A program made the translations under genes and the position numbers. Of a stretch of 64,000 bases of DNA, positions 50,925 to 57,988 are shown one piece after another. The DNA comes from Competibacter_A sp037045535 (GTDB lineage Bacteria > Pseudomonadota > Gammaproteobacteria > Competibacterales > Competibacteraceae), in the NCBI GenBank assembly GCA_037045535.1, contig JBAOHI010000094.1, forward strand, positions 62,001 through 126,000, written 5' to 3'. The notes under the pieces are model-generated. The model made no database searches. It worked only from the letters and a program-made list of their open reading frames with translations, and was not told where the DNA came from. The first letter of the stretch is position 1. Each line of letters starts with the position of its first letter.

Positions 50925-51694
50925 TCATGATTCTTTCTCCGGTGAAGCCGCCACCGCTGGCGATGGCTGGCGCAGGTTATCGATCAGGATATAAAGGCTG
51001 ATCAGCAGAACCCACAGCGGGAAGACCAGCAAGATCCCCTCGATATAGCGACTGCTGAGCAGGAGGAGCAGTGCTAGGGCGTAGCCGAGAAATGCAATCC
51101 AGCGGGCGATGAATCGAGTGCGAAGCGCGAGGGTGGACGTAGCAATCATGAAAACGCCCGCCATTTTGATGAGCGAGTAATGGTTATCATCAGAAAAAGC
51201 CGGTTATAAGGATGCGTAAAAAATAAATCCCATTATGCGTTGATGTTGATCGCGTAGATGTTCATGACCTCATAGGCGATCGCGCGAGCGGAGGTGAAGG
51301 TCGTGGAGCCGAGTATCCGGCTGGGGTCCGCTGTGTAAGCGATGATGAGGCCACCCACCATCGCCGCCGACATAAACAGCATGGCGAGGAACAGTAATCC
51401 ACTGCCGAGAAAGACGGTGGCAAAAAAGCGGTCTTCCCGTTCCCCCAAACGGTCGCGCAGCACACCGATAAACCAGAGAAAGGCGATGCCGGCAAACGGC
51501 ACCAAGTTCAACGCCAGGACCACAGTATTCAAACGGGTTTGGAGCCAAGCCCCCGCTTCCAGTGGATTGGCTGGGACGGCCAGGCGGATCAACCCAAGAC
51601 CGGCCATCAGTAAGATCGCAAACAGGATGCCGGCAATGGCAGCGGCGCGCGGAGCCCGCAAGCGCACGGTGGTCAACTCTTCTTTCGGCTGCAT
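50925..51694 (-). pseudogene. Four- to six-helix membrane protein interrupted by an 80-bp insertion
   Basis: The N-terminal part, from the ATG at 51694 (GGGAG upstream), has helices AAIAGILFAILLMAGLGLIR, LVPFAGIAFLWFIGVL and VFLGSGLLFLAMLFMSAAM, reaches YEVMNIYAI and soon stops. The C-terminal part from about 51165 reads KMAGVFMIATSTLALRTRFI, then two more helices. TTGAT occurs at 51166-51170 and 51246-51250. Removing 80 bp between them joins AI-KMAGVF in frame, giving about 230 residues. The protein has no recognised function. It ends ATGA-overlapped with ppk2, so the two were probably one operon. Confidence 0.65.
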
Positions 51695-51732
51695 CACATC
51701 TCCCACGCGGTTTATGGAACCCGCATCATTGA

Positions 51733-53061
51733 TCAGTGTTTCGCGGCGATGTCCCGCTCGGGATCGACCCGCTGGCGCGACAGACCCAAGCCTTGCCGGT
51801 CTTCCTGCAAGGCCATTATCCGATCCTCGGCGTCGAGTACTGAGTGTTGGATCACCCAGTTCAAATGATCGAGATACCGTCGCACCACCGCTTTGCGTTC
51901 GGCATCGGTCACGGCATCCACCAAGTTCAGAAGGGCTGAACGCAACCGGCGCATGACTTGAACCGAGCTGACCCCATATTGACGAATCTCATCGAAGGCA
52001 AGCGCGAGGTAGTCTTCCCAGGTAGGCGTTGGGAAAACGAGGCGCAAAACGCCCCGCTCGTCCATCGCACAGCCGGCGTCGAGCGTGCGGCGGCCGAGAC
52101 GGAGTAGCAAATCCTCGATTTGGTCGATGGCCTGGACTGCCGTGGTCGGGTCGTTGATGGCGGGGGAAAGCGCCTTGATCGCGATGTCGACCAATAAGCG
52201 CAGCGGATACTTGGGGTCTTGCTCAAAAGTGCGTTCCCGCGCCGTCTGAATCGCCCTTCGGAGCGGGGTTTCCGCCAGCAATTCCCGACCGCCATGCACG
52301 CGCAGCAGCAAGGTGTTATCAACCAGGGTATCGCCGACGGCGCACGCCAGCACGATCACGGCATCTGTCGCCTGGGCCTGCCGGACCAGAGCGGCGATCT
52401 CGAATCGGGTGAGGGTCAGGGGTTCGCCAGAATAGCGCAGCATCTGGGTAACGGGCCGTTGCTGGGCCGCCTCGACCATTGCTCTCCACGACTCGGGTAT
52501 GACGCTCGTCGGTGCATCCAGGCGCGGGAACATTGCCCGAATGACCTCGCGCCCTCGCTGGCCGATCAAGTACAACACGCTGGTAATCTGAAGATCGTTG
52601 AGCCGCTGCACCAGCCGGGCAAAAGCGATCATGCTGATGATGAGCATGACCACGACCAGCAGGGTCGAGAACAAAGGGACTTTGCCGTTCCCCCCGCGAT
52701 CCGTCCAAATCATCGTCGCGATGGCATACAGGAAAGTAGCGACAAACAAACCGAGTGCGTGAAAAAGCACCGGATCGCGACCGAACCAAGCAACCAGACG
52801 CGGGGAATAAGCCACGGCACTGAATTGCACCATGACGAAGGCGAGCGCGAATACGACGCCGGTCAGCGCCAACATGCCCGAGGCGATGGCGGACAATACC
52901 GCCAAGGCTGAACCGATCGACATGCCATGGCTGTAGACGGCCAAATATTCGTGTTCCAAGCGCGGAAAGATCGAGCCAAAAACGATGGTGACCCCAACAT
53001 AGAGCATTGGGATCAGCCAAAGAGGCAACATCAATCCATAAGCCCCTAAACTCTTTCGCAT
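51733..53061 (-). CDS. DUF2254 membrane protein
   Basis: 442 residues from the ATG at 53061 (GGAGGT six bases upstream; the ATG two codons earlier touches the site). Four N-terminal membrane segments (LMLPLWLIPMLYVGVTIVFG, ALAVLSAIASGMLALTGVVF and two more around 100-160) precede a cytoplasmic domain of about 270 residues with SPAINDPTTAVQAIDQIEDLL, the DUF2254 signature. Function unknown; the family is widespread in Proteobacteria. It lies upstream of the damaged membrane protein and ppk2 on the same strand. Confidence 0.85.
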   Translation of the reverse strand: MRKSLGAYGLMLPLWLIPMLYVGVTIVFGSIFPRLEHEYLAVYSHGMSIGSALAVLSAIASGMLALTGVVFALAFVMVQFSAVAYSPRLVAWFGRDPVLFHALGLFVATFLYAIATMIWTDRGGNGKVPLFSTLLVVVMLIISMIAFARLVQRLNDLQITSVLYLIGQRGREVIRAMFPRLDAPTSVIPESWRAMVEAAQQRPVTQMLRYSGEPLTLTRFEIAALVRQAQATDAVIVLACAVGDTLVDNTLLLRVHGGRELLAETPLRRAIQTARERTFEQDPKYPLRLLVDIAIKALSPAINDPTTAVQAIDQIEDLLLRLGRRTLDAGCAMDERGVLRLVFPTPTWEDYLALAFDEIRQYGVSSVQVMRRLRSALLNLVDAVTDAERKAVVRRYLDHLNWVIQHSVLDAEDRIMALQEDRQGLGLSRQRVDPERDIAAKH

Positions 53062-53154
53062 GGACATACCTCCACGCTGTGGAAGGCCAAGTCGCTTCAA
53101 TCCATATCGCCCGCTGGGGACCGCAAATTCCACTCGGCGCCCAAGGACAAACAC

Positions 53155-53607
53155 TCACCGTCGTTCTGGCGAAGCATCCTCGCTAGTAAGGATGAATACG
53201 TCGTCCACTTCGGTGATACGGAAGACTTGCGGCTTGCGGGCGGCTTGCAATTCACCCTCGCTCAAGCCGGAGGCTTGCAGCAGGTACTGACGCATGGCCG
53301 GATCGTTTAGTGCCTTCTGCTCATCCTCCAGCCATTCCCGAACCTTCGGGTCTTGCGGCTGGAAAACATGCACCTCCTGATGGCCACGCCCCAGCATCGC
53401 GTAGACCGGCGGATCGCCGATCTGCATGTACTTGGCGTAGCCCATTCCTTCGTATCGCCGTGCCGTCTCGGCCACGTTGGACGAAGTTTTGCTCTGACTC
53501 TCGTAGGCTGGACCGCGCTCGAAACGGTGGCCCTTTTCCAGCAGGTAACTCTTCAGGGATTTGATGACGGCGACGAGATCGGTGTTCTGGCTGGTTTTGT
53601 CGCTCAT
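53155..53607 (-). CDS. Conserved hypothetical cytoplasmic protein
   Basis: 150 residues, MSDKTSQNTDLVAVIKSLKS onward, with a GGAGAAAT ribosome site. No signal peptide or membrane segment. A central region (YAKYMQIGDPPVYAMLGRGH) and a C-terminal strand region (QVFRITEVDDVFILTSEDAS) suggest an alpha/beta fold. I do not recognise the family. It is in a minus-strand run between the coiled-coil protein and the DUF2254 gene. Confidence 0.6.
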   Translation of the reverse strand: MSDKTSQNTDLVAVIKSLKSYLLEKGHRFERGPAYESQSKTSSNVAETARRYEGMGYAKYMQIGDPPVYAMLGRGHQEVHVFQPQDPKVREWLEDEQKALNDPAMRQYLLQASGLSEGELQAARKPQVFRITEVDDVFILTSEDASPERR

Positions 53608-53667
53608 AAAAATTTCTCCGGAAAAAATAGTTCTACCTGAACAGGTTGGAGAGAATTCAAGCAGCCC

Positions 53668-54708
53668 TCATCGAACCGATTGCAGCAGACGGTTGGCTTC
53701 CTTGAAAAAATCCGGTTGCGGCAGCAGTTCGCCGCTGGGAAACCGGACGAACAGCGCCGCGAGTCGGCGGTCTTTCCCCAGCACGATTTCCTCGAACGTC
53801 ATCGAGTTGGCGATCCGAGGCGAGTTAGCCGGCACCTTGGTATTGGTGTGATCCAGGGTGAGCGGGACCGACTCCAGTCGCAGATATTTTTCCGGCTCGC
53901 TCAGGGTGGCGGCGACTTTGGCAAGATGCTTGTCGAGCGTGGCGGTATCGGCACGCAGTTGGCCCAGTTCGGTTTCGACCTGCTCAAGCTGCTGTTCGAG
54001 GGTGGCTAGATCGACCGGTTTCGAGGCAGCTGGTCCTGTCAAGGATTCGAAACCTACCTGGGCCTTTTTCAGCAGGTTGGCTTTTTGCTGGAGCAATTTG
54101 CGCTGTTGTTGTTCCAGTTGCGTTTTTTGAACGCGGCTGGCGGTCAGGCGATGCAAGGCCGTTTCGATCAGGTAATCGGCCGTGCGTCGCATCAGCTCCC
54201 GGCGAGTGTCCTGCTCGTTGTCGTTCAGGAAGACTAAGCGGTGATCGCAGAAATTGACGATGGTTTGTGGCACGTCCCGCCGCAGGATTTCCCCGTCCAT
54301 CTCGATGCCGAGCACGTTCTTTTCGACCCGAACCGCGCCAAGGCCGGCGTACAGTTCCGCTGGCAGGGGACCGGGCGCCTGTTTGAGATAGTTGCGGGTG
54401 CCATCGCTGAAACTGAGCGTTTCCCGCAAGCTGTCGGGCGAGGCAAACAGGGCGCGCAAGCGGGGATCGGTCATGTAGCCTTGACGGTCGGCCACGATGG
54501 CGGGCGGCAGGGCGTTGACGAAGTTCACCACGAAGTCGATGGCGCGCTCCACCGGATCCCACAGCTTGCGTCGGTAGTGGCTCACGGCCCGCAGGCGGGG
54601 ATCGGTGCCATCCACCACTCGTTCGATGCCTCTCAGCATCAACTCCTTGTCGAATTTGCCGGGCTGGCTGGAGCCGGAAAAAATAGATTGCAGAAGACGA
54701 AATGCCAT
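53668..54708 (-). CDS. Coiled-coil protein of unknown function near fabI
   Basis: 346 residues, MAFRLLQSIFSGSSQPGKFD onward, with AGGAGAACG upstream. Residues about 50-190 are a globular region (VERAIDFVVNFVNALPPAIV). Residues about 205-285 form a long coiled coil (KTQLEQQQRKLLQQKANLLK, LATLEQQLEQVETELGQLRA). A short C-terminal region follows. No enzyme motifs or targeting signals. Coiled-coil proteins in PHA gene clusters can be granule-associated, but that is only a guess from the DUF3141/fabI context. Confidence 0.6.
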   Translation of the reverse strand: MAFRLLQSIFSGSSQPGKFDKELMLRGIERVVDGTDPRLRAVSHYRRKLWDPVERAIDFVVNFVNALPPAIVADRQGYMTDPRLRALFASPDSLRETLSFSDGTRNYLKQAPGPLPAELYAGLGAVRVEKNVLGIEMDGEILRRDVPQTIVNFCDHRLVFLNDNEQDTRRELMRRTADYLIETALHRLTASRVQKTQLEQQQRKLLQQKANLLKKAQVGFESLTGPAASKPVDLATLEQQLEQVETELGQLRADTATLDKHLAKVAATLSEPEKYLRLESVPLTLDHTNTKVPANSPRIANSMTFEEIVLGKDRRLAALFVRFPSGELLPQPDFFKEANRLLQSVR

Positions 54709-54752
54709 GATCGTTCTCCTTGCAAGAGGTTCGACGAGGAGCGCGAGCGACC

Positions 54753-55535
54753 TCAAGCCATGATGTTCACGCCGCCATCCACATACACCGTGCTGCCGGT
54801 CAAACGCCGGGCGTAGGGCGTGGCCAGAAAAGCGCAGGTAAAGCCGACGTCCATGATGTCCACCAGCTCGCCGATCGGTGCCCGCTCCACTGCTTCGTTG
54901 AGCAGCAGATCGAAATCCTTCAATCCCGACGCCGCACGCGTTTTGAGCGGCCCCGGCGAAATGGCGTGGACTCGGATACCTTGTCGGCCCAGTTCGTAGG
55001 CCAGATAGCGGCAGGCCGATTCCAGCGCGGCCTTCACCGGCCCCATCACGTTGTAATTCGGCACCACTTCCGCCGCGCCGTGGTAACTCATGGCGAACAT
55101 CGTGCCGCCCTCGGTCATCAGCGGGGCAGCCAGCTTGGCCATGCGAATGAAAGAGTGGCAAGAAATATCCATTGCCTTGACGAAGCCCGCCGCCGAACAG
55201 TTCAGCAATCCGCCCTGCAAATCGTCCTTGGGCGCGAAGGCGATGGAGTGCACCAGAATATCGAGCCGACCCCATTGTTTCGTGATCGCCTCGAACAGTG
55301 CTTCGAGCTGACCAGGCTGGCTGACATCGAGCGGCATGAAGATCGGCGCATCCAGCGCTTTAGACAGCGGTTCAACGTACTGTTTCGACTTCTCGTTGAG
55401 ATAGGTAATCGCCAATTCCGCTTCCAGCTCGCGGAACGCCTTGGCGCAACCGTAGGCGATGGAGTGCTCGTTGGCGATACCAGTGACTAATGCTTTCTTG
55501 CCCTTGAGTGGCGGGCGGGGAATGTCGAGAGCCAT
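54753..55535 (-). CDS. fabI: Enoyl-[acyl-carrier-protein] reductase FabI
   Basis: 260 residues. NAD-binding start GKKALVTGIANEHSIAYGCA (glycine-rich loop of the FabI type). The catalytic pair lies in YHGAAEVVPNYNVMGPVKAALE (Tyr-x6-Lys, with Tyr and Lys spaced as in FabI). VHAISPGPLKTRAASGLKDF and GSTVYVDGGVNIMA follow. It reduces enoyl-ACP with NADH in the last step of fatty-acid elongation. It lies 1.5 kb downstream of the phosphotransacylase gene, with two small secreted-protein genes between. In related clusters FabI accompanies DUF3141, phosphotransacylase and acetate kinase. Confidence 0.93.
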   Translation of the reverse strand: MALDIPRPPLKGKKALVTGIANEHSIAYGCAKAFRELEAELAITYLNEKSKQYVEPLSKALDAPIFMPLDVSQPGQLEALFEAITKQWGRLDILVHSIAFAPKDDLQGGLLNCSAAGFVKAMDISCHSFIRMAKLAAPLMTEGGTMFAMSYHGAAEVVPNYNVMGPVKAALESACRYLAYELGRQGIRVHAISPGPLKTRAASGLKDFDLLLNEAVERAPIGELVDIMDVGFTCAFLATPYARRLTGSTVYVDGGVNIMA

Positions 55536-55700
55536 GATGTCATGCTCCTCGGGAAACGGATTTGAGGAAGTGCCAGGCGTACCAGGCGGTCGTTTTTCGT
55601 GGGTGGAGAACGTCCAGGCGGAAATTTGATAGTCCAGCGTGCTGATACCGGGTCCGTCCGTCGCGTTGGCGACGAGGCGGACCCTGTCGAAAACAGGTGT

Positions 55701-56150
55701 CTATTTCATTGTGATCGTGATGCCGCTCATACTCGCGATATTGATATCCAGTCCCTTGGTACGCGAATGCAGCTCCATGATGACTCCGTGCTCATTCTTC
55801 AAGTGCAGGCCACCGACACCGCCGCCCAGGGCGACACTCGATTCGAGCTTGGTATAAGTGCCTGAAAAGTCGGCAACTTGTTTCAGATCGTACACCGCGC
55901 CGACGGCGCTCATCTTCGAGATGCCGACGTTGGCGCCGGCACTCAGACCCTTGAGCTTGAATGGGTATTTCTTGCCATGAAACGTCAGCATCCCGCTGCC
56001 AGTGCTACCGCCCAGAATCAACCCGAATTGTTTCTCTTGAATCGAGACCTTGCCGACCGGCTGCTTAACTTCCGCCGTCAGCGCCACACCACCCACCAAC
56101 AATGAGGTCGCCAACAAGGCCGAACCCATCACTTTGAAGCCTTTAAGCAT
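55701..56150 (-). CDS. Secreted/periplasmic small protein (DUF1134-like pattern)
   Basis: 149 residues from the ATG at 56150 (CAGGAGAAATC upstream). Signal peptide MLKGFKVMGSALLATSLLVG to ALTA. The mature part, QFGLILGGSTGSGMLTFHGK, then KMSAVGAVYDLKQVADFSGT and NEHGVIMELHSRTKGLDINI, is glycine-rich beta structure reminiscent of DUF1134/EipA-type or lipid-binding envelope proteins. The match is weak. It stands in the gap where acetate kinase would be expected. Confidence 0.55.
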   Translation of the reverse strand: MLKGFKVMGSALLATSLLVGGVALTAEVKQPVGKVSIQEKQFGLILGGSTGSGMLTFHGKKYPFKLKGLSAGANVGISKMSAVGAVYDLKQVADFSGTYTKLESSVALGGGVGGLHLKNEHGVIMELHSRTKGLDINIASMSGITITMK

Positions 56151-56255
56151 TTGATTTCTCCTGGTTGAGAACGGCACCCCGCGAAACAGCGGTCGGGCAT
56201 GTTGCTACGGGTTAGCCCGACCAAGTTGTTTCATCGCTAGCAATACAAATCGATT

Positions 56256-56765
56256 TTATGGGTTCCCGCGCCCGACCCAACCACCTGCGGCACTCCATGC
56301 GTCAGTAGGAGTGTCATTGGGTGTGGCTTGCATGTCCGCCTTGGCAGCGATCAGCTTCACTGATGATGGGCCTTTGATGGTCCCGTTCGGACCTTGAACG
56401 GTGACGCCTTCGGGAACTTGCACCGAGACGATGGCATAATTGCGTACCTTCTGCTCGGACATTCCGGAATAGCTCTTCTCGTTGACAAAGCCGGACTTAA
56501 ACGTAGGATCCTTCATCTGTTCCTTGACATATGCGGGTTCTAGGATCGTGACGTTGGCACCAGGAACCAACACGGTCTGGCCCGCCGTGTATACCTCACC
56601 TTTCTTGTTAGTGATAGTGACGCCCTCCGGCACGATCATGTGATACTTCACTTCCGGTTTAGGAGGGCCTGCCGGAAAGCTTTTTTCCTCAAATCCCTGC
56701 GCATGAGCAATCGTAGCGCCGAGTAATAGCACCAAAGCTGTCGTGCAAAGACGTAAGAATTTCAT
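56256..56765 (-). CDS. Secreted protein of unknown function
   Basis: 169 residues with AGGAGAATG upstream. Signal peptide MKFLRLCTTALVLLLGATIA to HAQ. The mature region contains YHMIVPEGVTITNKKGEVYT and VQVPEGVTVQGPNGTIKGPS, two related 'VPEGVTI..NG' segments that look like an internal repeat. No known domain. Probably periplasmic. Confidence 0.55.
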   Translation of the reverse strand: MKFLRLCTTALVLLLGATIAHAQGFEEKSFPAGPPKPEVKYHMIVPEGVTITNKKGEVYTAGQTVLVPGANVTILEPAYVKEQMKDPTFKSGFVNEKSYSGMSEQKVRNYAIVSVQVPEGVTVQGPNGTIKGPSSVKLIAAKADMQATPNDTPTDAWSAAGGWVGRGNP

Positions 56766-56987
56766 CTACATTCTCCTGGATCAATAACGACGGTCTCTTT
56801 GGATCAAGAGGAATCGTGGAGAATCCCTCTCAGGATGTGGCAAATCCATTGCCGCTATCCGGAGAAGGAGTATTCCATCCCATCCTCCGGGGAGTGTCGT
56901 CCTTTACACTCGTCGAGTGTAATCCCTCGTAAAAGGTTAATGGGATCCAGCTGCAATGACATATTGTTGATTTAAATAATTATTGTA

Positions 56988-57020
56988 TTACTCCTCGACC
57001 ACTAAAATCGCATCGCTCAT
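56988..57020 (-). pseudogene. ackA: Possible remnant of the acetate kinase gene start
   Basis: A 10-codon frame, MSDAILVVEE and stop, begins with an ATGA overlap on the phosphotransacylase stop. MSDAILVV is how acetate kinases commonly begin (MSDAILVLNAGSSS). Position directly after a phosphotransacylase fits too. The remaining ~390 codons are gone and the DNA turns AT-rich at once. The interpretation as a deletion scar is inference. Confidence 0.4.
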
Positions 57021-57961
57021 GAGGCTACCGCCTTGCTGGCGCTTTCCCGTCGCGCCTGGGCAACCAGCGCAGCCACCGCGCAGGACGCGAGCCGGGTCAT
57101 CACCGAATCGGCACGGCTGGTAAGGATGATCGGCACTCGGGCGCCGAGGACGATGCCGGCCGCGTTAGCATCGGCCATGAAGGTCAGGCTTTTAGCCAGC
57201 ATGTTGCCGGCTTCCAGATCCGGCACGACCAAGATGTCAGCGCGACCCGCCACTGGCGAGTCGATCTTTTTGATCTGGGCGGCCGCAAGGTCGATGGCGT
57301 TGTCCAGTGCCAGCGGACCGTCCAGGATGCCGCCGGTGATCTGCTTCCGATCCGCCATCTTGCATAAGGCAGCGGCTTCGATCGTCGATTGCACCTTTGG
57401 ATTCACTGTTTCCATGGCCGACAGGATCGCCACCTTCGGTTGCTCGAAACCCAAGGCGCACACGAGATCGATCGCGTTCTGGACGATGTGGACCTTGTCT
57501 TCCAGCGTCGGGAAGATGTTGATTGCCGCGTCGGTGACGACGATAGCCCGATCCAGGCTCGGCACGTCCATGATGAAGGCGTGACTGATGCGCCGCTCGG
57601 TGCGCAGTCCAGTGGCGGTCCGTACCACCGCGCCCATCAATTCGTCGGTATGCAGGCTGCCTTTCATCAGCATCTCAGCCTTGCCTTCGCGGGCCAACTG
57701 CACCGCCAAATCGGCGGCGGCATGGCTATGGGGGGCATCCGATATTTCGTAGGCGGAGATATCGAGCTGGAATTGCGTGGCCACCGCTTCGATCCTGGCT
57801 TTCGGCCCGACCAGGATCGGTTGCAGGATGCCCAATTCGGCGGCCTCTACCGCGCCCTTGAGCGAAGTCTCGTCGCAGGGGTGTGCCACGGCGGTCGGCA
57901 CAGGAGTCAGCGCCTTGCAGCGGGCGATCAGCCTTTCGTATTTTTCGTGCTGGCGTTCCAT
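57017..57961 (-). CDS. Phosphate acetyl/butyryltransferase
   Basis: 314 residues, MERQHEKYERLIARCKALTP onward. PTAVAHPCDETSLKGAVEAA, LMKGSLHTDELMGAVV, RRISHAFIMDVPSLDRAIVV and GRADILVVPDLEAGNMLAKS are the family blocks of phosphotransacetylase/phosphotransbutyrylase. It interconverts acyl-CoA and acyl-phosphate, freeing CoA. It lies 27 bp after the DUF3141 gene on the same strand, and normally precedes acetate kinase, here apparently lost. Without the kinase, acyl-phosphate might serve as a phospho-donor or be used by an unlinked kinase. Confidence 0.9.
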   Translation of the reverse strand: MERQHEKYERLIARCKALTPVPTAVAHPCDETSLKGAVEAAELGILQPILVGPKARIEAVATQFQLDISAYEISDAPHSHAAADLAVQLAREGKAEMLMKGSLHTDELMGAVVRTATGLRTERRISHAFIMDVPSLDRAIVVTDAAINIFPTLEDKVHIVQNAIDLVCALGFEQPKVAILSAMETVNPKVQSTIEAAALCKMADRKQITGGILDGPLALDNAIDLAAAQIKKIDSPVAGRADILVVPDLEAGNMLAKSLTFMADANAAGIVLGARVPIILTSRADSVMTRLASCAVAALVAQARRESASKAVAS

Positions 57962-57988
57962 GAAATTCGGTCCTCTTGTCGATGCCGA

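Larger units (their letters stand above)
49222..50928 (-). pseudogene. ppk2: Polyphosphate kinase 2 interrupted by an IS630 element
   Basis: The N-terminal part (50928-50636) encodes LKICVVFEGRDGAGKGGTIK (Walker A) and ALPSPTEREKSQMYAQRY. The C-terminal part (49752-49222) encodes IPHFPAAGEVIIFDRSWYNR (Walker B with the D-R-S-W-Y-N-R lid region), AGVERVMGFC and the lysine/arginine-rich tail. Joining across the IS with one TA removed gives QRY-IPHF in frame and a PPK2 of about 275 residues. PPK2 enzymes transfer phosphate between polyphosphate and nucleotides. As it stands the gene cannot give a whole enzyme; ppk1 at 28753 remains. The start has GGAGAAAGAATC upstream and overlaps the preceding stop by ATGA. 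Confidence 0.9.
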
